The notes beneath the pieces were generated by a model, which did not search any database, was not told the DNA's origin, and saw nothing but the letters and a program-made list of their open reading frames with translations. This document shows, one piece after another, positions 22,733-34,322 of a stretch of 64,000 bases of DNA; position 1 is the stretch's first letter, and every line of letters begins with the position of its first letter. The position numbers and the translations under genes were made by a program. This DNA comes from Pseudognaphalium luteoalbum (taxonomy: Eukaryota; Streptophyta; Magnoliopsida; Asterales; Asteraceae): positions 58,097,467-58,161,466 of the forward strand of contig OY730195.1 of assembly GCA_963422505.1 (NCBI GenBank), given 5' to 3'.

Positions 22733-25405
22733 ATGGCTGGTGTTGCTGATAAAGAAGATATTAGAGGAATTAGGGATATGTTAAAACAGAATCACGATGT
22801 TGGTTCTAATAATAAACCTCCTCTGTTTTCGGCTGACATGGATTACGCATATTGGCGTGATCGATTTGAACAGTACATAAACTTCCGCTGCCCAGAGCTA
22901 TGGGGTCCACTCAAGGAAAGATATGTAGCTCCCTTAGCCGAAGGAATCTTCCCTGGTATTGCTCCGGTCAAGGTCTACAGGTCCATGACTCTAGAAGAAA
23001 AGAAAGACTATGATATTGAGAAAAAGGCACATGCGGCTATTTGTATGTGCCTAACCAAAGACGTGTTAAGACTGTTCAAATCACATGAAACCATATATGA
23101 ACTTTGGAAAGCTATCGAAACAAGATGTGGTGGAAATCAAAGGTATAAAGAAGCTAAGTTAGAACTGATCAAGAAGCAGTATGATCTGTTTGATTCTTTG
23201 CCAAATGAAACAGCTTCAGGAGTTTTTACTAGATACTCACAGTTAGTGAGTGAGTTGACGGAGGGAGGTTATAATTTTCCTCCACTTGAAGTGAATAAGA
23301 AGCTGCTGGATGTCTTGCCTTGTTCGTGGGATGTTAAAGTACAGCTTCTCAAGGAAAGTCAAGAATTAGCTACCATGAATTTGGATGAGCTAATTGGTAT
23401 TCTTCAAGCTCATGCGATGGAAATGAAGAAGAGAGAATGCAAGTCGGGCGGTTTTGTTCAAGACCCGTCCTTATATGGAGGAAAAGTCAGCACCGGCAAG
23501 ACTTATGGTGGAATGGCTTTTGTTTCTTCTACGAGCTCTCCACTTCAAGCCCCATTGTATTCTACTGGTGCTCCTCATCCAGTATATGCTTCTGGACCCT
23601 CACAGGGGTCACAATAGCAGGTTTCTGTCTCTCCTGCTATTCAAGAGCAGGCTGTTATCTATACAGCCTTTCTAAACTCTTATAAGGATTTGGTTTCACA
23701 ACCAAATGATACTTTGGAACTGGCCAAAGAGGATTTGGTTTCACAACCAATTGCCATGATATCAAGGCGTGTTCAGAAATTCTTGCAACGAACTGGTCGC
23801 AAGAGTTTGGAGGGAGATGGCAAAACCAGTTTCGGTTTTGATAAAAGCAAGGTACGATGTTACAATTGTAAAAATCTAGGACACTTTGCAAGAGAGTGTG
23901 AGAAGCCAAAGGTTCCTCCGTCAGGTTTCACAAAGCCTGATGCTCCCAGAACTTCTGAGAAGGATCAAGTGAAGCAAGCAACAGCTGATGCACTTGTCGT
24001 TTTTGAGCCAACCAACACAGATTGGAGTATGTATGCTCAGAATTATCAGCAGTGTCTCATGGCTCACATTTCAAATGAGGTACGCAATGAACCTGAAGAA
24101 CCTTTGAACTGTATCTCATGCATTAAGTTAACTGAATCCTTAAGGTGCTTTCAAGTAGACAACGTAGACTTAAGGAAAAAGGTCGAAAAACTTAGTGAAT
24201 CAAACAGATACCTAAAAGCAAATGAACAATTGTATGATAAGAAAATAGAGGCTTATCAACAGGACACGCTTAGGTATAAGTCTAAAGTTTTTAGTCAACA
24301 GGATGCTATTGATAGTTATCTTGCTGAAATAGACCGTTTGAAAAAGGAACATTCTGATCTTAAAGATGAATATGACAAATATAAAAGTAAGATTCTAGGT
24401 TCCTCCTCGTCTACTGTTGCCTTTAATGAAATTCTTAACAAGCAAAGGACAGATCACAAAACAAAGACGGGACTAGGTTATAATGTAGTCCCGCCTCCTA
24501 CTGAATACTGTCTTATGCCTGTTAAGGAAGGCACCGAAGAGATTCCGGTTGACTATGCATTGTTATACGGGGTCAAATCTAAGGTTAATAAGGTTAACAA
24601 ACAGGCGAAGGAGAAAACTAAACGGACAGAGTATCCTTCACCTCAGTTTGTTAAATCGGAATGTGAATCTCCAGTTAGTAATGAGGAGATTGTTGAGATT
24701 GAGGATATCACCGATGAGGAGTATCCTGAGTTTAAAAGGAATGTTGAAGTAACAGCTGAAAAAGTGTTAAAGGTTGAACCTAAAATTAAAGTTCAACCTA
24801 ACAAAGAAAAGAATAAGGTTTTAAAATCAAAATCTCAAACTTTACAGTCACCTGTAAAGATTTTGCAACATAAACCTTCTACTTCAACCTCTCAATCTAA
24901 ACGGGAAACTTCTAAGACGTGCACGAAATGTGCATGTTCTAGAAACGTTTCTTCTACTCCGGTGGTAAACCCTCAGCCTCAACCAGATGTTGAGACTAGA
25001 ACATGTTTTTACTGCAAGAGACAAGGACATCTAATTCGTGAATGTCCCAAATTGTCTCATCGGAACTACGGGAGAGAAATGCCTAGGACATCTGTTTTCC
25101 GAAATTCATTTTCAAGATCTCCTCCTTGGCGTTACTCTGTCTCTCCCAAACCTGCTATAAAAACGAGTAATGTTGGGCAAAAACCTTTGCCAAAACAAGA
25201 ACCTGACATTACTCCAAAGCCAAATTCCGAACCATCCAAGGTTTGGAAAAGAAAAGAGTCTATTGCGGACTCTAGTGTCATCAATAATAACACATCAGAT
25301 ACAAAATCTGATTTGTTTAAAAATAAGTTCTTATCTGATGTGATTATTGTTGATGACTGTGGTCGACCTAAGTCTGTAAAGGCTTGGGTCACCATTTCTC
25401 ACTAA
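22733..25405 (+). pseudogene. Gag polyprotein of Copia-2, one nonsense codon
   Basis: From the ATG at 22733 (MAGVADKED) to TAA at 25403-25405, about 890 codons in one frame, with a single TAG at 23615-23617 followed by CAG (fits CAG to TAG). The N-terminal half is a Copia gag domain (YWRDRFEQYINF, ELWKAIETRCGGN). Two CCHC zinc knuckles are present: CYNCKNLGHFAREC near 23859-23900 and CFYCKRQGHLIREC near 25003-25044. Between them lies a coiled-coil-like, Lys/Glu-rich segment. The earlier start at 22700 uses TTG and is less likely. It forms virus-like particles in the family. The C-terminus ends GRPKSVKAWVTISH, matching the pattern at the end of Copia-1 gag. Confidence 0.9.
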
Positions 25406-25418
25406 TCTCCTATTTTAT

Positions 25419-28400
25419 GTGTTGCAGCAGTCAGAACGCGTTAAAGACAGTAAATGGTTTATGGACAGTGGCTGTTCGCGACACATGACGGGTGATGTGT
25501 CCCTTTTGACGGATGTTAAACCACATTCTGGAGGACACGTTGCATTTGCTGGAGATACAGGGGGAACCATTTCGGGTAGAGGAACGCTAACTAACGGGAA
25601 AGTTAGCTTCGAGAATGTGAACTATGTGGCTCAACTGACTCACAACTTGCTGAGCGTTTCACAAGTATGTGATAAGGACTATACAACAGCGTTCACAAAG
25701 ACGGAATGTGTGATCTTGAAGCCGGGTTTCATTATCCCAGAGGAATGGGTGCTTTTAAGGGCGCCACGGAGAAACGACACCTACGTTATGAATATGCGAA
25801 CCGTGGAGACTAAAGATGAGTATACATGTCTCCTTTCAAAGGCTTCAGAAAAGGAATCACTATTGTGGCATCGACGAATGGGACACATCCATTTTTGTAA
25901 GATGAACTTCTTGATAAACAATGACTTGGTAAATGGAGTCCCTAAACAGTCATTCGCACTAAAAGATGACTGCGTCGCCTGCCATAAAGGGAAACTTCAT
26001 AAGAAACCCCACAAGCCAAAATTAGTGAATTCCATTGCGGCACCATTGGAGTTATTGCACATGGACCTATTCGGTCCTATTTCTACCAAGAGCATCGGTG
26101 GAAAATCTTATTGCTTAGTAGTCACCGATGACTACTCGAGATTTTCATGGGTGTACTTTCTGGGTGCGAAGAGTGAAACACCAGACATTCTGGTGTATCT
26201 GTTAGATAAATTGGCAAACTTATGCAACTTAAAGGTGAAAAGACTGCGAAGTGACAACGGGACTGAATTCAAGAACGGAGTTGCAGCAGTTATACTATGG
26301 CACGAAAGGCATTGACCATCAATTCAGTGCCCCTCGAACTCCTCAACAGAACGGAGTTGCTGAGCGTAAAAATAGGACTATTATCGAGACAGCTCGGACT
26401 ATGCTGGCCAATTCTAAGCTTCCTATAATCTTTTGGGCAGAAGCAGTCAGTACTGCCTGCTATGTTTTGAACCGCGTGCTCACGGTTAAGAAGAAGAATA
26501 AGACATGTTATGAACTCTTCAACAACCGTAAGCCCACTTTGCAGTTTCTGGAACCTTTCGGGTGTCCATGTTTGATTATGGTCTCCAAAGACAAGGTCTC
26601 GAAGTTTGGAGCTAAAGCCGTTGAAGGAATCTTCCTTGGATATTCAGTCAACTCTCCGAATAAACGAGTCTACATCAAATCAACTCACCAGGTGGAAGAG
26701 CATTTTGAGGTGAAATGCTTGCGATACATAGATCCTCCTTAAGGAACGGGTCCTGAATGGTTATTTAATTACAAGGACGTGTTCAATTCGTTCGACATAC
26801 CCGAGGGACATGATGACGAGGATGAGATAGTTACTTTGCTTCATGGTATAAGTTTGTGTCAAGACACTTCTACTTTAAAACCGGCATCTCCACCTACACC
26901 AACACCCACTCCATCACCTCCAACACCTACTATAACACCCACACCACTAACTACTGTTCCACTTTCGGATGTTCCTTCGACTTCAGGAACGACTAATGCA
27001 ACAGAACATCCAGATGATCCCAACATGCCACCATTAGAGGAAGACGAGGAAGAAGAAGATATGGTCCATTCTCACCTTTTCTCTAATGAAGATGATACGG
27101 AACCTCCTGTGCAACCTGAAAGTACTACTGCTCCTGCAACTAACACTGTTCCTGTTACTGAGGGGGACATGAACAATTTGGAGTTAGTACTTGCACCCGA
27201 TCGAATCCCAGTCACACGTGTACACAGGGATCACCCCATCGATAATATTATCGGTGATCCTAATGCTGCTGTTCAAACAAGGCACCAAGTGCAGCAAAAT
27301 CCGAATCAAGAAATGTTGAATTTGGTTGCCCGGATAAATTCCTGTCATTTATCCCAAATTGAACCGAAGAAGGTTGATGAGGCCTTAAAAGATCCATCTT
27401 GGGTCGAGGCTATGCAAGAAGAGTTGCAGCAGTTCAACAAGCTGCACGTGTGGGATATAGTTCCATTACCCAAAGGTGCTCACTTAACTGGCACTCGATG
27501 GGTGTTTCGCAATAAGATGGATGATAGGGGTATTGTAATTCGGAATAAAGCCCGATTGGTCATTCAAGGATTCAATCAGATCGAGGGCTTGGATTATGAT
27601 GAAGTCTTCGCTCCTGTGGCAAGACTTGAGTCCATTCGGATCTTCCTTGCATTTGCGTCTTACAAAGAGTTTCGCGTTCACCAACTCGATGTTAAGAGCG
27701 CATTTTTATATGGAAAATTGGACACTGATGTATACGTGAAACAGCCTCCTGGCTTTGAAGACCCTGAGCATCCAGAATATGTATGCAAGTTAAACAAGGT
27801 GCTATATGGTCTTCATCAAGCCCCGTGATTATGGTATGAGAGGCTTACTACCCATTTAGTTAAGCGTGGATTTGTTCATGGAAATATCGACAGTACTCTG
27901 TTCATCCACAAAGAATGGACTGGCGATCGAGAGGATATGCTACTCGTGCAGGTGTATGTGGACGACATTATTTTTGGCTCTACAAATGATGCGATGTGCA
28001 AGCACTTTGAGGAGATCATGAAATCTGAGTTTGAGATGAGTGCGATGGGGGAGCTCAAATTCTTTTTAGGTGTACAAGTTGAGCAGTCTCCAAAAGGTAT
28101 TTATATTCATCAGTCAAAGTATGTCAAAGACATGTTGACTCGATATGATCTGCTCAATTGTAAAACCTATGGGACTCCCATTGAGCTTAATCACAATCTC
28201 AGACTTGCTGACGATGAAGAAGATTGCAAAGAAAAGGACTATCGATCAATGATAGGTTCTTTGATGTACTTGACTGCTTCTCGACCGGATATTGTGTTTG
28301 CGGTATCCGTATGCTCTCGTTTTCAAGCCAAACCAAAGGTGTCTCATATGAGGGCAGTAAAGCGAATCTTTGGTTATCTCAAACATAGACCCAATCTTGG

Positions 28401-28884
28401 TCTATGGTATTCAAATGAGAAATCCTTCGCTCTTTCTGCCTATTCGGATTCAGATCATGGCGGCTGCAGCATAGACAAGAAGTCAACCACTGGTGGATGC
28501 CAATTCCTAGGAACTCGACTAGTATCGTGGTAGTGCAAGAAACAGACTACAGTTTCTCTTTCAACTGCAGAAGTTGAGTACGTTGCTGCTGCGAGTTGCT
28601 GCTCTCAGGTTCTATGGATACAGCATCAACTGCGCGATTACGGGTTACTTCTTTCTATGACTCCTATTCACATAGATAATACTGCTGCTATATCTATCAC
28701 ACGCAATCCCGTACAGCACTCTAAGACTAAACACATTGAACTTAGGTTCCACTTTATACGGGATTGCTATGAAAAACACCTGATAGACCTAGTCCAAATA
28801 GACACCTTAAAGCAGAATGCCGACCTTTTCACTAAAGCCTTTACACATACTCGATTTGACGAACTAATCAACATGATTGGTTAA
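25419..28884 (+). pseudogene. Pol of Copia-2: protease, integrase, RT, RNase H
   Basis: Protease active site MDSGCSRHMTG is just after the start. Integrase has the zinc region HRRMGHIHF to CVACHKGK and the core LHMDLFGP, RSDNGTEFKN and NGVAERKNRT. RT runs from GTRWVFRNKMDDRG to VYVDDIIFGSTND. RNase H contains AYSDSDHGGC, STAEVEYVAAAS and HIDNTAAISI, and ends at 28884. Lesions are a frameshift near 26275 (within the integrase core), TAA at 26740-26742, TGA at 27826-27828 (Arg position after LHQAP) and TAG at 28531-28533 (Gln position). The protease frame opens immediately after a pyrimidine-rich stretch ending TTGCAG at 25427. Confidence 0.92.
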
Positions 28885-30069
28885 AGATTCTTTATTGCTA
28901 AAAAGTAATTTGTAACTTGGAACGTTATTTACTTTTGTCTGTTAAAAAAAAAAAGGCAACAACGCAACTGCCACTCTTTATGCTTTCTAGTATTAAAGAA
29001 ATGCAAGGTTGCTACATTTTAAAAATAGATGTTGAAGTTGTGTCTGTAAACAACTTGGGATATGATAGTACATCGGGTGACATGCATAAAAATGGAAATT
29101 TAAGGTTTATCTTGGATGTGTCAGTAGATTTATCTGACGTATTGAAAACAGTTTTTATAAACATTGTCTTCATCATACTATATATTAGTAGGTATGTTAT
29201 GCAAAACTCTTTGAGAAGTCTTAAGAAACTTAATCTTTAATTGTCTATTTCAAGTGGTACACCATCATTAGATGTATGACAAAAGTCTTAATTTCTTACT
29301 AATACTAGACATGCTTTCATGAAAGATGGTTATTTGATATCATTTGGGGGTATATATTGACAGTTTCCTCTGTTATATGTAAGTATAGACCTGGCTTCTG
29401 TTAATATTTACTTTAAAATTAAGCAAACACAAGTCAAAGTACTTGTAAAGTCTTTAAAAATTAAGATACCTTACAAGGTCGCCAAAATGGTTTGACCAAG
29501 TTTGGTTTTGCTTAAACCTGAATCAAGTTATGTCGCTCTGTTGTACGTAGTACAGACCTATCACCGCTGACTTGATTCTTAAAATTGATTTTCTTATATT
29601 CTATCTGTAAATGGAAACATGGTCTATGTCTTAAGTTAAGATGTATATCTATGGTGGGAACCATAGCGAAATGCACATACCAATAATAAAATACCTCCTA
29701 GATGTGAGTGTAACATGTTTAAGTGGACTAATATACTAATAATCGTTTTGAAATAATTTTTATAAAAAGTGTTTTTAGTATGTCAAGTAAATTTAAAGAG
29801 GACAAATATACTGATGATCGAAATAACACTTACTGCTCCTAATAAATGCATATTATTCCGATATGATCCCTAACCAGACTATATCAACTCCGTCACCAAA
29901 AAGAAAGTGTTAATTTTCTACTTGTAAATTTACGTTCTTGTATGTGTTTTTATTTTATCTAAGTTAGTTTAATTTTAGTTATTATCCAAGTTACAGTTAC
30001 ATTTTCAAATTTGAGTACCGAAATCACAACGCGAAAATCGATAAAATCGTAACTTTTCCACTAAAAGTG

Positions 30070-31116
30070 AACTGCACGTCACTTTCATAAGTGACGCCTC
30101 CAGTGATGCATACGATATTGCGTCACTTACTTTAGTGACACTGTAAGTGTCGGGGTAAGCTACGCTATAAGTGCCGGGTTGAGTGACGCACACTAGGGTT
30201 TGTGTATAAATACTCTTCCCCACGACACTCAACCTCACCACTTTTCAAACTACTATAGCGTCACTTGCTCTGACATACCGACACTTCCACTGTCTTAGCG
30301 TCACTCGATCTATGCGATTTTTTCCATTGTGTTCGTGATTTCTACGGCTTGTTCGTGCATTCCATTGCTATATCATTGTTCCCCTCATTCCCACGATCTA
30401 TTTGGTACTAACCTTAACCTTTTTTGTTCATTATTCATGCTTTAATCTTGATTTAGGGTTACGGGTTTTCATATAACTTGAAATTGTACGTATTGGTGCA
30501 TGCTTAGATGATGTTTTAGAGTAATAAAGGGTGTGTAGTAATCGTTTTTCACATGCGCACAACTTGGTAACTTCAATTTTGAAAACCCCCAATTTTGAAA
30601 TCTGGGTATGAACAGTGACACGATGATCTTCATCGTTACGTCACTTCGTGCGTCACTTACCTCAAGTGACGCTACTTGGTAATTTTGAACGCCCATACCG
30701 TCACTCGACAAGTGACGCTTATTCTTGCGTCACTTCTTAAGTGACTCTTGTAGTGACGCATATACATGAATTATTTGTTAAGACCGTCACTCATCCTAGT
30801 GACGCCCCATAATGCGTCACTCCCTTAAGTGATTGTCTAAGTGACGCCTATATCTATACGTCACTTATACCGTCACTTCTTAAGTGACTGCCTTAGGATA
30901 CCGTCACTATGTTAAATGTTGCATGTTCTTCACCCATCACTTCTTAAGTGTCGTATACTTTAACTCACAAAATACATACGTCACTTACATCAGTGACGCT
31001 TGATAGCGTCACTTACCATAAGTGACGCTATACTTCAATTTTAATTTTGAGTACTGTATAATACGACACTTCCTAAGTGTCGGTAGTGGCCATGCGTCAC
31101 TTACCATAAGTGACAC
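30070..31116 (+). repeat. Post-pol array of CGTCACT / AGTGACG words
   Basis: By direct count, CGTCACT occurs 16 times and AGTGACG 9 times in about 1.05 kb. Many are inverted pairs; the best is a perfect 12-bp stem (TAGCGTCACTTA with its complement) around a 3-base loop at 31004-31030. Variants include GACACTT/AAGTGTC. Same words as the LTR and leader. Confidence 0.92.
30205..30212 (+). promoter_or_regulatory. Internal TATA box upstream of the Copia-2 accessory gene
   Basis: TATAAATA in the context GTGTATAAATACTC, within the word array and about 1 kb before the accessory ATG at 31207. The LTR boxes of this element read GTATAAATACAA, so the core is the same. It implies a separate transcript for the accessory gene (inference). 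Confidence 0.6.
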
Positions 31117-31206
31117 CTAAAGTCAAATTTCGTTTTCTAACCTATCTGTGTTCGGGCTAACTCTATAACGATTTCGTTTATTTTTGGTTTGTATTTTAGC
31201 TTACAG

Positions 31207-33824
31207 ATGGCTGACCTACAGAACTATTACCGCCGCACCAACACCCGTCACAACATCACGGCATTTTTGGAATCAACGCACGCCAATTCGGCGCCTTTCA
31301 GGCCAATGATTGATTTTCTTCCCCGTTCCAGGATTCATTATGCTATTACCGCATCGACTCCGGTGTATATGAACCAAATTGAGGAGTTTTATGATCATGC
31401 GGTGATCCGGGTTCAGGGTGATGTTCCAAGGATTGTCTCAACAATGTTTGGTGAAGAGATCGAGATCACCGAGAATTCTATTAGACGGGTTCTCCAGTTT
31501 ACTGACAACTCTACGATGCCCACTATGTTCCCAACCACGTTTATATATGGGGGACTTCAGAGGATGGGTTATCCAGCGAACCAGCTATCGGATTTTCGAA
31601 AACAGTATCTCTGCCGGGTCTGGAGGTACTTGTGCCACATTGTTATCGTCTGCTTATCTCCGAGGAAAGGGGGATACGATGCTGCTAGCCACCTCACATT
31701 ATCTCTCATGTTGGCCCTCATCTACAATAAGCCATACAACTTCAGCGGTTACATTTTCGGCAACATGGTGGAGAATATCCGAGCTGGTAAGGATAAATGG
31801 CTGCAGTATCCAAGGTTTGTGCAGTTATTGCTAAATGATTTGAATCTTGACATAGCTCCAGATCAGCGATCCCTTCTGGTGCCGACACCGATGCTTCTCA
31901 GAGTCTTCAATGACTGCAAGCTTGCGCCAAAGGGTGAGCAAATTTTGGCAGACCGTGAGCTTTTTGGGCACATAGTCAACGAGAACTATGTTGCGCCAAT
32001 CGATGATGGTTTTGAGGATGATGTCGTTCCTCCGGTCAACGAGGATGACTTGGTTGATGCTGATATTGCTCAAGACTTAGATGATATTGATCGTGTTGAC
32101 CAAGTCGAGGCTGATTCTGATGATGGTGGGCCCACTCCACCCGACTCTGAGGGTGACGTGCCCCCACCAACAGCTCTTGATGGTATTCAACTTGCCGATC
32201 CTCGACGCTTTAAGCGTATATTGAGACGGATTTCTGCTGGCAAGGTCCACGTCCCGAGGAATCCAGGCAAACGTCCGGCTGGGTCTTCACCTTCTTATGC
32301 TGATTTACCTCACAGAAGACGCCAGCGGACTACGGTTGTTATTGAGGAACCAACTCAGCATACTTCTCAGCAACCACCACTTCAACCACCGACTGATTTG
32401 CCATCGATACAGCTGCTGCTTGCTCAGATGGAGAGCTTGACAAAAAGATTTGATGATCAGAATGCAATTATTGCAGCTCAGGCGTCTCAAATCAAAGAGT
32501 TAGAGCATAAAGCTGCACAAGTGGATGCGTTGAAGCTACAGGTCTCCGAGTTAGATTCTAGGTTGCTAGAATTTGAGTCTGTTACTATTGTTTCGGGGGA
32601 GGAAGGTCAGCGTGCCTTGGAAACAAATGTAACGCCTCCCCCAGAACCAGAAAATGTACAACCTTCTGCAATTAATGAAAATATCTCTTTCGATTACTTT
32701 GTTGAGGTTCAGGGTTAGGCAAGACCAATCGCTGTTGATTAGTCGTATGTAGATCTTACATTTCTGCAAAATATGATGAATGAAAATACATCGATACCTG
32801 AGGAAAATATGATAAATGATCCAGTTGCAGAGGATTGTTTCTTTGAAGGAAATGATGAGGTTGAGGTTGAGGGGGAGCAGCTTCAAAGTGATGAATGTTA
32901 CGATGATGCTCCTATTATCAAATCGGATTCTTTAAAAGATGAATCAGGTCATGCTTCTGAGACAGAAACTAATGAGGAATCAGCTTCTACGGCTCAATCT
33001 TCAATGATAAAGCCTGACATAGTGCTTAAACCTATAGTTGAGGTACCAGTTACGTGTAAATTTTACAAAGTCAGAACTGATTACACGGGTTTGATAAAAA
33101 ACTGGAAGTTTGATGAGAATTGTTCGGTATTCATGATTAAAAGGAGTGATGGCATTCAGTACTTCAACTTAAAGTTTTATAAAATAAGTACTTTGCCAAA
33201 ATGTGAGCTTCAAAGATTATCTCAGATACCTTGATCAATCGTGCTCGAGATTCATGAGCAGATTTCTTTCAAGTGGTTATTCGTCGGGAAATTAACAGCA
33301 AGAAGTATAATCTGATTAAACCGACATTGGGTATGAGATATAAGTTTAAGAAGAAGTTGGATCCGGTTACACGACAACCAATTGTAAGGATGATTTATCC
33401 ACCAGCAAAATGCTTACAGAAGATACCTTTAGAGATCATTCCTTTGGACTTTTTGAATAGGTTGTTATACTGGGAATATGATGATATTACTGGTGAAGCT
33501 GTGATTGTGTTTATTCCAAAATCAGAACCAGCTACGGATTCGGAGTCTTTAGATGCAGATTTGGAAAATGAAGAGAAAACAGCGTGGGATGCTGTTCAAC
33601 CTAAAAAGAGGTCTATGTGGGGTCTGAAGAGAAATAGATTTTGTGTATTTGACCCTTTGAGTTTGATTAATCTTTTTGAACAAGATATGAAAAGACTACA
33701 TCAGAACAAGATTCAGTTCAAAGTGAAAGATAGAGCTGAAGCTATTAAATTTCAGACTATTGTCGATATCTGCATAGCCAATGGGGTACACGTTGGTGGT
33801 GTATTTCCTGCTGGCTGGAAATAG
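31207..33824 (+). pseudogene. Accessory gene in the envelope position of Copia-2
   Basis: ATG at 31207 (MADLQNYYRRTNTRHN). The first frame runs to TAG at 32716-32718, continues in the same frame after a second TAG near 32752 to 33234, then shifts frame near 33240-33270 and ends at 33824 with VFPAGWK. About 870 codons in all. The N-terminal ~230 residues share a spaced pattern with the Copia-1 gene (HN-x-x-AFL, MIDFL, RIHYAI, VPRIVST, NSIRRVL, LQRMGY, YPRFVQL). An acidic, Pro-rich middle and a coiled coil (about residues 405-480: LLAQMESLTKRFDDQNAI and following) come next, then a C-terminal domain with LEIIPLDFLNRLLYWEYDD. No signal peptide or transmembrane segment, so not an envelope protein. 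Similar ORFs are, as I recall, common in Asteraceae genome annotations under unrelated names. Function unknown. Confidence 0.8.
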
Positions 33825-33860
33825 TTAAAGACTCAAAGATTTTTGAAGACCAAGCTGAAG

Positions 33861-33873
33861 ACACGGGGGAGTT
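33861..33873 (+). other. Polypurine tract of Copia-2
   Basis: ACACGGGGGAGTT directly before LTR C; the same sequence precedes LTR B at 21508-21520. Confidence 0.8.
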
Positions 33874-34322
33874 TGTTGATGCATATTAGGTTATCTGTCA
33901 GTTGGTCTATTGAGTTGTAATAAGTGTCGTTAGTTGTATAGTGAAAATATAGTTTTTGTTATATGCGACACTTACGTTTTAGGTTAGGCATCACTTGACT
34001 TAGTGACGCATAGCGTCACTTAGGTAAGTGACGCATGAAGGCGGCCACATGCGACACTTCCACAAGTGACGCATGTCGGATGACTTTTAGTATAAATACA
34101 AACCTACGGGTTTCAGGCTAGGGTTGACGAAACCCTAGCACCATTTGTCGACTAAACCTCTCTGTAATCATTCCCAATACGTTAAACAAGCTGATATACA
34201 AGTTTACTTAGTTGAAATATATTTGTTTCGGTTTGTGTTTGTTAGCATTACGTGCAATTGATTGATTCCGCCTTTCAATTATAGTCAATTGTCATCTAGA
34301 TCCAACGTTAGGGGCACTCTCA
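33874..34322 (+). mobile_element. Copia-2 LTR C (3' LTR)
   Basis: 449 bp, TGTTGATGCA to GGGGCACTCTCA, about 13 differences from LTR B. TATAAATA at 34091-34098. Followed by the TSD CTTTT and resumption of the minus Gypsy RT. Confidence 0.93.

Larger units (their letters stand above)
28885..31206 (+). other. Post-pol non-coding region of Copia-2 with internal promoter
   Basis: 2.3 kb between RNase H and the accessory gene. The first 1.1 kb (28885-30060) is AT-rich with no feature I can name; an ORF at 28917-29240 lacks an ATG start and resembles nothing. From 30070 the CGTCACT/AGTGACG array begins and surrounds an internal TATA box, ending at TTTTAGCTTACAG next to the accessory ATG, which also resembles a 3' splice site. 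Confidence 0.75.
20773..34322 (+). mobile_element. Copia-2: Ty1/Copia retrotransposon with a partial tandem unit
   Basis: Bounded by TSDs CTTAT (20768-20772) and CTTTT (34323-34327), one mismatch, inside the minus Gypsy RT. Order: partial LTR A (20773-21073), remnant of the 3' internal region (21074-21520), complete LTR B (21521-21969), tRNA-iMet primer site, leader word array, gag, pol, non-coding array with internal TATA, accessory gene, complete LTR C (33874-34322). LTRs B and C are both 449 bp with about 13 mismatches by eye. Two CCHC knuckles in gag, the pol order (protease-integrase-RT-RNase H) and an extra gene after pol suggest the Sirevirus lineage (inference). Confidence 0.9.

Noticed and set aside
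28917..29240. 107-codon ORF after Copia-2 pol
   Set aside because: No ATG start, no similarity to the Copia-1 post-pol region, composition like the surrounding non-coding DNA.
31207..33824. Accessory gene as a retroviral-type envelope
   Set aside because: It is in the envelope position but has no signal peptide, transmembrane segment or glycosylated ectodomain; coiled-coil and charged regions point elsewhere.
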